Positions 1 through 9,519 of a DNA stretch of 64,000 bases are shown here, piece by piece (position 1 is the stretch's first letter; the number at the start of each line of letters is the position of its first letter). The notes beneath the pieces were generated by a model that worked only from the letters and a program-made list of their open reading frames with translations, did no database searches and had not been told where the DNA came from. The stretch is from Ampelomyces quisqualis (lineage: Eukaryota > Ascomycota > Dothideomycetes > Pleosporales > Phaeosphaeriaceae). A program made the position numbers and the translations under genes. Location: contig JAGTXZ010000011.1 in NCBI GenBank assembly GCA_018398575.1, forward strand, positions 558,001 through 622,000, read 5' to 3'.

Positions 1-1574
1 AATAACAATGAACGCGCATACCGTCCTTGAAAATATTCTGAACATTCCAGCCTAACTGAAAAGCTTTAGTCTTGCTCAAACAACGGCCGTATGGTACGAT
101 AGAATATGCTTACAATGCAGGTTGTCATCCGAAAGATGTAGACGTCAATTTCGCTTCCATTGGTCTCTCTAAGCCTCATTCGGGTGCGTCAGGAGCAGTT
201 CAGATGTGCCAATTTTCTCGGGCTTCTCACAGGAAATGCATCAATGCGTCCCGATTTGCGGGGCCCACACTAGTAAGAACCACATCCCAGATGTAGTGTA
301 CAGGTACAGGAGACTGGGCCTCCTGTACATCGACCAAAAATACGCCTCAATGTCTCGTGGCCTCGACTCGGCACGTGTACTATAGCAACCAGTTCATGGC
401 GAGACTGGATCTCTGATTATACGTTCAAGAATGTGAAGGATTCCATATCTTGTGAAGCAATCGTTGCCCGAGAGCTGTCAGACCGCAATTTCGGTCCCAT
501 GTACACTGAGCTTAGCCGGCCACCGGGTAATAATCATGTAGGATGTACATGTGACTCCGCAGAGATGCAGAAGAGACGTTCACACCAGGCGGAACACTTG
601 CGGCCTTCGTTCTTATGACACGCGTGGCCCTGTCAGACCCACCTGTGATGAACATGGCCGTAAGCTGCCTGGTCCGATAATCGCTCGACGCATATCAATT
701 TGGCCCTCGTCGTAGCCAATCCATCAGACCTCTACGCCATGGTAAAACGCCGAATCTGCGTGTCGTACCTCATTGGTACCAGAGGGCATCCAGGCTCTAA
801 GGATAATCCGTATAGACGAAAATCCAACTGCAAAAGTAAGTGCAAAGTCGACTAGCGTATGATCCACTTATGCATTCTGCATGTCATCCCAGAAACCCAT
901 GTTCTGGCAAGACGCTGAGTAGTCGCGTTTGTGTCGAAGTAGGAAGAACAGAAGTCATGCATTCAGTGATGATCTGGATAAGCCGGATCGGTTGCCTCTG
1001 TGACAATAGACTAATCCTAATCGGGATGGTAAATAAGCTCCTGCGCCACCACCCGCATCAGATGGCGGAGAAGTAGCCGCTGTGAGATGCGTCAGCCTGT
1101 ACCACCAGAAACTTTGCTGAATCACATGATTGTCAATATTTACTATGTCCCTTCTCACTGGGACAACATCCCAGAAGTTATATGAAGCTGAAGCCGAACT
1201 ACACTGCATGTAAGCAACCGAGCTGGAGCTATGCCTTTCCATACTCTGCCTGCATTGAACCTGTAAGGCACCCAGCTAATTCGACATACTAGCCTATCAA
1301 AGACCAACGCGCAGCTCTAGAGCTGTATTACGTCTCTGGGACCGATGTTGTGTCTCTTCCAGACTACCCGAAACGACCCTACCGGTACCTAGCTCGTGCA
1401 TCTCCATGGACTTCAACCATAAAAATTGAACATGTACATGCCCAAAGTCCACGTCCACACATCCCCACATGCACAGAATGACAGTAAGCAGTACCACGCA
1501 AAACGGCACACCTCTCTCACCGCTCGAATCTACCCTTGCAAAACTTAATTCAACTGACATAACACTTGACCCAA
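1..1574. other. Gene-poor flank, no recognisable gene
   Basis: Mixed-composition DNA with only short open frames (under 105 codons), none with a recognisable domain, signal peptide or convincing splice structure. It is not RIP-like: CpA and TpG are common and there is no flood of TAA/TAG. It may hold the 3' UTR of the dioxygenase gene, which ends at 1575. I see nothing else in it. Confidence 0.5.
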
Positions 1575-2546
1575 TCAAGGCAACCACATAGGCATACACA
1601 ACGGCTCCCCCGCATGTGATTCTAAACTATCCACATACCCCGAGACATGTCCCTCCTCCTTGCCCTTCCTTGTAAACACAACCAACATATCCCTCGTAGC
1701 GGGTCTCTTATCATCGACCTGGCTCACCGACGTAACGCTATGTTTAAACGCATGATCGACAAACATCAACGTATCCAGAAACGCGCGGTGCTGCACCCTA
1801 CCCCTGATTAAACAGGGATTTGTTTCCGCGGTTTGAATGCCCGTGACTTCAGCATTGTCGTGCATGAACGTCACTGCACTGTCAGGCGACATGTTGGATG
1901 ATCCGAGGAAGACGGTCATGGTGTGGTCTGAGCCGTCGGAATGGACGCCTTCGAGCGCGGGTTCGCCGAAGAGGCCTGACGACCGGTGTGTGTGTGTGCG
2001 TGCGTTGAACATGGTGCATATCCAACTTGGACTGGCGTAGTTCAAGTTCTCGCGCGGCGGAATTGGCACATTGTGGAAGACTAGTGCTTTGAATAGCATC
2101 AGGGCTTGCACGACGGTGTTGCCTTGCATGGCTGTCGGCGCTTCGTCAAAAGTCCTTGGTATACCTGAGTCATGTCGCTTGTAGTCTTCTTGGATGGTGA
2201 GGGTGTACGGTTGAGATACGAGGCGGCGGATGCTGCGTGTTTCAGGGTCGATGTGATACCGGCCGTAGGTGACGGAGCGGTAATCGAGGGTTGGGTCCGG
2301 CCCGGTCAAGTCGCTGATTTCTTGGACGAGGGAGAAGTCGTCTTTTCTTGCTCCGAGGCCAGTGAGGATGGGTATCATGGCGTCGCCGCGGATGAAGATG
2401 TATTTTTCTCGTAGGTAGGTGTTGCGTAGGGCCATGATTGCTGCGATGGATTCATAGAAGCGGGCATTGTAGCGTTGTTCGAGAACATTTAGGATGTGAG
2501 GTGCCTGTGCTGGCTTCACTGGTTTATTTCCGTTGAGAAAAGGCAT
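1575..2546 (-). CDS. 2OG-Fe(II) dioxygenase family protein (2OG-Fe_Oxy_2-like)
   Basis: Single-exon frame of 323 residues starting at ATG 2546. The C-terminal half carries the facial-triad pattern of the 2OG-Fe_Oxy_2 family (bacterial members include L-isoleucine 4-hydroxylase). H202 and D204 lie in EGVHSDGSDHT, the likely distal histidine is H269 in the HSVTSV stretch, and the RDMLVVFTR strand follows where the 2-oxoglutarate-binding arginine is expected. By family knowledge it would hydroxylate or oxidise a small substrate, plausibly an amino acid, in the cytosol, using O2, Fe(II) and 2-oxoglutarate. There is no signal peptide or membrane segment. It is divergent from the PLP enzyme at 3677 across 1.1 kb, so a shared promoter region and a two-enzyme pathway are possible. 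The substrate is unknown and the pairing is inference. Confidence 0.82.
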   Translation of the reverse strand: MPFLNGNKPVKPAQAPHILNVLEQRYNARFYESIAAIMALRNTYLREKYIFIRGDAMIPILTGLGARKDDFSLVQEISDLTGPDPTLDYRSVTYGRYHIDPETRSIRRLVSQPYTLTIQEDYKRHDSGIPRTFDEAPTAMQGNTVVQALMLFKALVFHNVPIPPRENLNYASPSWICTMFNARTHTHRSSGLFGEPALEGVHSDGSDHTMTVFLGSSNMSPDSAVTFMHDNAEVTGIQTAETNPCLIRGRVQHRAFLDTLMFVDHAFKHSVTSVSQVDDKRPATRDMLVVFTRKGKEEGHVSGYVDSLESHAGEPLCMPMWLP

Positions 2547-3676
2547 GGAGTTGCGATGCTAACTTCAACAGTGAGTTCTGCTGCGGAGAGTTGGAGGTTC
2601 AAATAGTGGTGGTGGTCTCTCCGTGTATAGAGAACACACTGAGAAGTCAATAGACCCCTTCACGAAGGCTTATATTCTGTGTAACGCACCACTTTGTTAT
2701 TTAGCAGAAGCTGTATGTCATCTTAGCAGCATAGGAGGATCCTAAAGGCTGGCGCCCGAACATTCCTATCAGGATCCACTGGCTAGCTGGATGTAGGAGG
2801 AGCTATCGGCATGCCGACGCCCGAGTCTTTCGTTGTAGAAGATCTACATGGATACCATGCAGATTGAGGTTCTTGCTTCCTCTACCGGCCGACAAGCCCC
2901 CGAAGGTTGCTTTTTGATTGGTCGTGGTATGAGTGTGATAGATAATTCCCTCACTACACCCATTCGTGCATGAATGCCCAGCTTCCAATTGTTTGAGGTA
3001 TTATGCGGGTCTTCTCTGCGATGCTCCCTTTAGCCTCCTGCTCCTGCTCAAATGCTGAGCAAGCTTACTGCGGGTTCTCACATACGAAGGAAAATGACTA
3101 GGGTTTTGTAGGCTGTTTTGGTAGTGTTTCTTAGGCGTTATTTTGAACGCTAGGTCCGCATTTGTAGGTTACATCCTAGCTAATATTAAAGCTATCTACA
3201 CGCTTAGAGTGAGGCAGCTTATAAGGCAGTATGTAGACGTTCTTAGCGCTGTTTTTAGTGTTGCAAATAAATGTTTCTAGCCAGAAATATAGTTTCTAAA
3301 AGTGCCGCAATCTGCACCTTAGCATTAAAAACAACTCTAAAAAACAAGATTATGATACTATCAACGCCTATATCTCAGCTTTAAAAAGTCACAAAGACAC
3401 AAGGTGAACGGGCAAGAGGTGAAGTTAATTCAAGCAAGAAGTCTATGATAGCATGGAACCACTTTTTGGGCGGGAAACTAACTTATTCAGCATACAATAC
3501 TTCCAACCAGGGCCCCGGTCATTTTCCGTCGTATGTGAAAACATGGAGTACATATAGCACCATTCGGGATACTTTCTGCTCGTAATCCCCATCGAACCTT
3601 CTCTCGCATCAGCGCCTGAGCGACCCCAATACCAGTACCTCGTCCCATCTTGTCCCCTAAATCACAAACCACCACA
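2547..3676. promoter_or_regulatory. Divergent intergenic region with AT-rich relic
   Basis: This 1.1 kb separates the start codons of the divergent dioxygenase and PLP-enzyme genes and must contain both promoters. The part from about 3,110 to 3,400 is visibly richer in A+T and TpA than its surroundings and resembles the RIPed DNA further right, so it may be a small eroded repeat or MITE. No terminal repeats could be defined. No specific regulator site is claimed. Confidence 0.45.
3110..3400. repeat. Possible short RIP-affected repeat relic
   Basis: About 290 bp of AT-rich, TpA-rich sequence without open frames, embedded in otherwise balanced DNA between two genes. The composition resembles the RIPed transposons of the main block, but no family match, TIR or target duplication was found. 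It could equally be an AT-rich promoter segment. Confidence 0.3.
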
Positions 3677-5335
3677 ATGACTTCCAATGGCCATTACCAC
3701 AACCCCCTCCTCTCCCACCGCTCCCTCCCAAAACTTACCTCCTCTCGCATCCTCTCCATCCCCCAAACATGGTCCCTTCTGCTCGCCTCCCTCGTCACCA
3801 CTACCGAAACCATAAAAGCCCGCTTCGACGCCCGCGCACGAATCGAGCAAGAAACATCCGCGCGATCCGACCCATGGTGCACAAACATCTTCCTCACCAC
3901 CTACACCTCGCTCGTCTCTCTAACCTCATCGCTGGAAACATCCCTGGCCATCACATCATGCGCATCCAAAGACCCAGCGTTTCAAAACTTTGTGCTCTCG
4001 CCCTGGGCAATCGAAGAACGCTACCGCGCCCTAATCCAAATGCAATCCTTCCTCGGCTCGTTTTTCGAACGCGCGAGCCCGGCGTACGATCAGAGTAAGA
4101 CGATTTGGTGGTTCGATCCGGCTTATCATCGCTCCGACGGGTTGAATTACGATCGGTATGGCGCGGCGGATGTGCGTGTGCAGGAACGTAATTTGCTTCG
4201 CGCACTGTGTCTTGGAGACGAAGCGCTGCCGTTGAAGTTGTTGTTGACGAGCAGTGGGGTCGCGGCGTTTACGGTGCTGCAGCAGTTTCTGATGAGTAAG
4301 GTGCTCAAAGCGGGAGATGCGGTGGTGACGAGCCCGTATTTGTACTTTGAGTGTTTTGAGCATTTGAGGTTGGAAAGCCATGTTAAGGTTGTGGCGAGTG
4401 AGACGTTTGATGCTGAAACAATCATCGACACGGCGGAGAGAGTTGGCGCGAAAGTCGTGTATCTTGATCCCATGGCGAATACGCTCGGCTTGGATACTAC
4501 GGATATTCGGCGGTTTGCGCAATTACTCGAGGGAAGAGATGGGTGGGCAGACCGATTTTTGGTCATTGATGGGACGCTGGTTTCAGGTGGCATGACGGTG
4601 TATGATTGGTTTGATAAGCCCGGTCTGCCCAAGGTGTTGTACTATGAGAGTGCGCACAAGTACATCCAGATGGGCATGGATATCGTCATGTGTGGACTTC
4701 TTGTCTATCATGAAGACTTCCACGAGACAATTGGCCTGATTCGGCAAGTCACTGGCACGACGTTGTATTCTCGACAGGCAAACGTCTTACCGCAGATTGA
4801 TTATAACATTCACCAGTCGAGGATGCACTGGCTCACAACTAACGCGGAGAAGCTGTACCATATTCTGGACAAGAAGTACCCCACCATCGCGGAATTCAAT
4901 TTTCCGACTCACTGGCGGAAGATGGGCTGGGGTCATGGCGGGAATGTTGTTACTATCAAGCTCTTTGGAGCTGAGATGAACAAGCGGCCAAGCCTGGATG
5001 CGTTTACAAACTTGGTTCTGAGGGCAGCAGAAGAAGAGGGTGTTGCAATGACTAAAGGAGGTGGCCTAGGTTTCTCGGTTACTCGGATCTGGCCGTCGAC
5101 GCCCTTCATTCGCAATGAAGATCCGTACATGAGGATATCTGTAGGGGTCGATCCGGACGAAGTCGAACCTGTGGCAAGAGCCATTGCCAAAGGACTAGAG
5201 AGGCATTACCGCGCTAGTCGCTCAGTACTGACCACATGGAAGTCTCGAGAGAATGGAGTTGTCATTCGAGAGAATGGGGTAAGCAAGGAGAATGGAGCGA
5301 TGAAATCAACTGGCAGCAGCTATTTCGTCAGCTAG
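3677..5335 (+). CDS. PLP-dependent fold-type I enzyme (aminotransferase-like)
   Basis: Intronless frame of 552 residues. The ATG at 3677 is chosen because the frame upstream to 3650 has only a TTG, and the context CACAATGAC is good. The central part looks like the large domain of the aspartate-aminotransferase superfamily. TSSGVAAFTVLQQF fits the cofactor-phosphate-binding turn, SPYLYFECF follows it, and an aspartate in VIDGT (about residue 298) is placed to pair with the pyridine nitrogen. The lysine in ESAHKYIQMGMD (about residue 328) is the probable Schiff-base lysine. A small C-terminal domain follows. The tail (about residues 515-550) has three ENG-containing repeats and low complexity. 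No targeting signal is seen. The reaction cannot be told from sequence: transaminase, lyase or synthase are all possible. It is head-to-head with the 2OG-Fe(II) dioxygenase, which suggests joint action on an amino acid. Confidence 0.8.
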   Translation: MTSNGHYHNPLLSHRSLPKLTSSRILSIPQTWSLLLASLVTTTETIKARFDARARIEQETSARSDPWCTNIFLTTYTSLVSLTSSLETSLAITSCASKDPAFQNFVLSPWAIEERYRALIQMQSFLGSFFERASPAYDQSKTIWWFDPAYHRSDGLNYDRYGAADVRVQERNLLRALCLGDEALPLKLLLTSSGVAAFTVLQQFLMSKVLKAGDAVVTSPYLYFECFEHLRLESHVKVVASETFDAETIIDTAERVGAKVVYLDPMANTLGLDTTDIRRFAQLLEGRDGWADRFLVIDGTLVSGGMTVYDWFDKPGLPKVLYYESAHKYIQMGMDIVMCGLLVYHEDFHETIGLIRQVTGTTLYSRQANVLPQIDYNIHQSRMHWLTTNAEKLYHILDKKYPTIAEFNFPTHWRKMGWGHGGNVVTIKLFGAEMNKRPSLDAFTNLVLRAAEEEGVAMTKGGGLGFSVTRIWPSTPFIRNEDPYMRISVGVDPDEVEPVARAIAKGLERHYRASRSVLTTWKSRENGVVIRENGVSKENGAMKSTGSSYFVS

Positions 5336-7401
5336 GACTTTTATAGTTTACACTTACGATAGCACAATGACACTTCGGATTTCGATTTTTCTCGCTGAGC
5401 GTACAGATTGCCTTGCGATGCGAGGCATTTGCGTTGTGTTTCTGTCGTCGCAATGAAGCTTGATTGTGGTCTCACCAAGCAAAACTAGTACAATAGACGA
5501 GATGTAGTTGTTTCGAAACTTTTAGGTCCAATACACTTGTATGAGCTAGTTTGTGGCACGGCACGAATGGTCACTATGAATGCAAGACAGCGAGATTGAA
5601 GGCATGGGTTCGGTATATTGACTGTGCCGGTGGTTGATTTCAATACCTACCGTACACCAGGCCAAGCCATAATCTGCCATCGGTCAGGTCCATGTCCGAG
5701 CACAGTGTATACTTCGCGCAGTACTCCTATTGTCCAGACGACAGTATTTCACTTGAAGGACGATTATACATGCGTAAGTAGCTGTTGGAGCTTACGAAAA
5801 ACCTCGCGTCACTATCCGCAACAAAAGGCTGCGCATGATCCATGGATGATCCCTATGCGGGTCGCTAAGTCCGTCATTTTAGCTGCATAGATCTTCGCGA
5901 CGTCGTGAGCCACCCGCAGAGCCTACGGATGACTTGCTGATATGTACGCGTGGACGCATGTGCATCGTACGCTTGGATGTAGATCAAAGACCTCACCGAG
6001 CTCCCACGCAGAGTCTCGTTGATTCCGCGATGCCATCGGGCTGCATACCGAGTACGTGCATGGTGAGTACTGAGCGTGTCGTGGCCATATAGTTGAGCTC
6101 TTTGGAGCAGCAAGCTAGTATAGAGGCACCAACATGTTGCGTGCAACCTCAACCTCGGGCGGAAAGGGCGGATCTTGCACAGAATTGGCTACAGGTGGTA
6201 CACAGTCGACTGCCAAGATGATGTTATCCCTTGGCGTGGCACTCCCGCGCGGCGGTGGTTGAGACGCTTATCCCAAGGTCAGAAGCACCACGTACGAGGA
6301 GTGATGACACAGCATGAGACGTCTTAGCCGGTTCTTGATGTCGTTAAGCAAGGTCTGAGACAGACGCAAAGACCAATCAACAACTGCCAAGCGCGGAGAA
6401 TCGCGCTAGACGATGCCAAGAGTTCTCCGCAGCGCCAAGGGTAGTGCAAAGAGATTGTCGATCGCTGACGATATTGCCAAGCCCCAGGACCGAACGAGCC
6501 GATGTTGCCAGACGGTTTGTGCGAGGCGTGAAAGTTGCACAGCATTGATGAGGCTCTTGGCTCCTCTCCCGGACGGTGCGATTGCCCACCGATGACAAGA
6601 TGCTTGATCGAAACACCTACCGCAACACTCTGCGCTCGGGAGGCCAGGCCGCCAGGGTCAGCCCAACGACATTGGAACGTACTGGCAACTATCTGGCCGG
6701 CGCTGCATTGAGCGCGTAGGTCGGTGGTAGGCAGGGAGTGCTAGGTAGTGACGACAGTCGGGGGGAAGTGGGCCCCTTGGCGTCGAGTGTGCTGTGCGAG
6801 CATGGGAGCCATGACCCCCACGATGGTGTCACAAGCAGCGCTACTGCAGGCAATTTGAGGTGGCTAGGCTCTCGTGGAAACGCCACAAGCCGGTGCCGCT
6901 GAACAGCGTCGTCTGGCCTCTGAGCCCAGCTGCCGTAGCCAGCGCCCATGAATAGCTGCTCGAGCGCAGCGTTTGTGTCGAGGCCAGATCACTGGAGTTC
7001 CCGCCTTTTCGCCGCCTGCCTCGCGGCCTCGTCGCCGTCGGGTAGTGCAGCGCCCAAAAGAGTCGTGCTGGCCCTTTGTCTGCGTTGCTCTTCCGCCCTC
7101 ACGACTCGAACGTGCCGTCCCTGTCCCTGTCCCGTGGCACCTGCTTATAACGCACACCGTCTCACCCCTCCTCCGACACGCACCTCGACACGCACTTCGG
7201 GCACCCGCACCGCGTGTCCAGATATCGTCCGGACAAGGCAGTGTGTGAATGGCTCCGCCACAAGTCCCGCACTTCTACCACGCGCCGCTGTTCCTTCCCG
7301 CTGTACACAGGCATTCGTGCTCCAGAGAGCGTAGCATGCCGCCTGGCGTCTGAGTCCATACACGAACCCCAATTACTCCTCGCACTGCACCTGGTGTGAA
7401 C
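5336..7401. other. Intergenic region and kinase 5' leader
   Basis: Two kilobases between the PLP enzyme and the kinase. Open frames are short and overlap on both strands, with no domain or splice pattern. The last 400 bp before the kinase start are rich in C and CT tracts, as is common in the promoters and long 5' leaders of ascomycete genes, so the kinase transcription start probably lies there. I found no RNA gene or repeat. Confidence 0.45.
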
Positions 7402-9519
7402 ATGCCGGGATTGGCCCCCAAACCCCCTCACCTAGCTATCCCCCACGAATCTACCCTGTCCGTCCGCTTGCAACACCGCGATTCACGCCTGGTCAGTTAC
7501 CGCTTCGCCATTGAAGAGGAGGATGAGAGTACCGGTACCGCAAGCGAGCCTGCTGAACCACTCACCCCGGCAAGTCACACCAGTGAGAGCATGCCCTTTT
7601 CGCACCCTTTCCGCAACGACGAGCATGTAGACGACGTGTTCGAGACACCCAACCCCACAGCAACTGATCTGCCCCACAAAGCCGCGCCACAAGATCCCAA
7701 TCGACCACCCGCCCCGCTCACCACTCGAAGTCGACACAATACACCCCCTCAAGCCGACCAGTCGTCGCCGGAAAAGCTGGGCTTGAAAGAGCGGGTTGGT
7801 TTCTTCATGCGCAACAAGCTACACCGAAGCAAAGATGGTTCAAGTTTACCGGAGAGCCCCAAGTCCGTCACCGCCAGTGGATCGCCAAAAGTAACCGCTG
7901 CCAAAACAACCACCATTGTCAAGACCGGCGTGGATGGGCCAGCCGAGGTCGCCACGCCTGCGGTGGAAATCCCCAGGCAAAGTCGAAGGATCAGCTCATT
8001 TTCTCTTACACGGCGGTCAGACAGATCTTCGCGGCCAAGCTCGCTACCCATGGCAGGCTCCCTTCCCGGTGCCCTTGATTCTGCAGATCCAAGGCCGGCG
8101 TTGGGTAAGAAACAGGCTTCCTCCACCGCCCTGTCGAGCATGGACAGACCGCGTCCGGGTATCATGTCGGCTGGCGGCAACAATGTCAAAAGTGTAAAGA
8201 AGCATGGTTGGTCTCGCAAGCGGTCGGTCAGTCAAGAGCAAGTGCCCCGTATGGTACACGACCAAGATAAGCCGACTGCCGGGATGCTGAATACGTTCTC
8301 GAAGCCAGCAAATGAAGGTGTTGGTATGAAGGCCCGCCGACTGAGTCTCAATTTACCCGACGAATTCATCATCGACTGGTGCGATCTAGACAAGGAATTT
8401 AAAAGCTCAAGTCTGATGCCGGGGAAGAGGGGCAAGCTCTTGGGCAAGGGTGCCACCTCGGAAGTGCGCATCATGGCCCGCAGAAGTGCGAATTCAAAGG
8501 ACGAGGAGTTAGTGGCTGTAAAAGAGTATAGGGAGCGCGATCCCGAAGAAACAGAAGAAGACTATATCATGAAAATCAAGTCGGAATACAGCATCGCCAA
8601 AAGTTTGCATCATCCCAACATCGTCGAGACGGTACGACTATGCACTAATCGCGATCGTTGGGACCATGTCATGGAGTTCTGCTCCTTTGGCGAGATCTAC
8701 TCTTTGGTTGAGCGTAAACTATTCGCCGGCGGTGTCGAGGGTTTCTACAGCCGGGACGACCGTCTGTGCTTCTTCAAGCAGCTACTTCGCGGAGTTGACT
8801 ACTTGCATTGCCACGGCATTGCGCATCGCGATATTAAGCTGGAGAACCTGCTTCTTAGCAAGGACGGCCATCTTAAGATCTCTGATTTTGGTGTTGCAGA
8901 GGTCTTCAGTGGAGAGCATCCAGGTCTGCGCGCTTCAGGCGGCGAATGTGGCAAGAACATGGGTAAAGTTCGACTGTCAGCGCCCGGCATTTGTGGCAGT
9001 CTCCCATACATTGCACCCGAAGTCCTCGAAAAGAGGCACGCCTACGATCCCCGACCACTAGACGTCTGGTCCTGCGCAGTCGTATATTTGACCATGACTT
9101 TCGGCGGCTGTCCATGGCAGGCCGCCAAACCTGAATTTGAGTACTATGCCAGGTTTATGAAAGGCTGGAATCAGTGGCTAGTAGAGCATCCAGACGGCGA
9201 GATTCTCGACGGTCCTGATGGCCATCCTAAATGTGGCAAGCTCTTCAGCCTCATCGAGCCTCCTGCTATCAAGCGACTCATTCTCAAGATGCTCCACCCT
9301 ATTCCAAGCAAGCGCATTACGATTCGCGATGTGATGAGGACTTCTTGCATCAAGAACATCAATTGCTGTTGCCCTGAAACGTACGATGAGCCTAAGGCTG
9401 TGTTCGATGCTGCGAAAGCAAACCAGAGCATCAAATTCGCACCTATCAAGAAGTATCTGCATCACCATGTTCCGCCGAAGCAGGAGACCAAGGTCGGAAA
9501 AGCAATCAAACCCTTCTAG
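7402..9519 (+). CDS. hal4: Ser/Thr protein kinase, HAL4/SAT4-HRK1 (NPR/HAL5) family
   Basis: Intronless, 705 residues from ATG 7402 (the frame is open to a GTG at 7396). Residues 1 to about 325 are Ser/Pro/Thr/Arg-rich and probably disordered, with many RRxS-type sites. The kinase domain fills about residues 335-670. The glycine loop is LGKGATSEV, the ATP lysine is K374 in VAVKEY, the catalytic loop is HRDIKLEN (H475, D477), and DFG starts at D495. The activation segment has a long insert before GSLPYIAPE, and DVWSCAVVY marks subdomain IX. These features, with the VAVKEYRERDPEETEEDY and FMKGWNQWL stretches, match the fungal HAL4/SAT4-HRK1 group. In yeast this group acts on potassium uptake (Trk1/2), salt tolerance and stability of plasma-membrane transporters. 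Which paralogue it is (SAT4 or HRK1) is not certain. All catalytic residues are present. Confidence 0.9.
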   Translation: MPGLAPKPPHLAIPHESTLSVRLQHRDSRLVSYRFAIEEEDESTGTASEPAEPLTPASHTSESMPFSHPFRNDEHVDDVFETPNPTATDLPHKAAPQDPNRPPAPLTTRSRHNTPPQADQSSPEKLGLKERVGFFMRNKLHRSKDGSSLPESPKSVTASGSPKVTAAKTTTIVKTGVDGPAEVATPAVEIPRQSRRISSFSLTRRSDRSSRPSSLPMAGSLPGALDSADPRPALGKKQASSTALSSMDRPRPGIMSAGGNNVKSVKKHGWSRKRSVSQEQVPRMVHDQDKPTAGMLNTFSKPANEGVGMKARRLSLNLPDEFIIDWCDLDKEFKSSSLMPGKRGKLLGKGATSEVRIMARRSANSKDEELVAVKEYRERDPEETEEDYIMKIKSEYSIAKSLHHPNIVETVRLCTNRDRWDHVMEFCSFGEIYSLVERKLFAGGVEGFYSRDDRLCFFKQLLRGVDYLHCHGIAHRDIKLENLLLSKDGHLKISDFGVAEVFSGEHPGLRASGGECGKNMGKVRLSAPGICGSLPYIAPEVLEKRHAYDPRPLDVWSCAVVYLTMTFGGCPWQAAKPEFEYYARFMKGWNQWLVEHPDGEILDGPDGHPKCGKLFSLIEPPAIKRLILKMLHPIPSKRITIRDVMRTSCIKNINCCCPETYDEPKAVFDAAKANQSIKFAPIKKYLHHHVPPKQETKVGKAIKPF

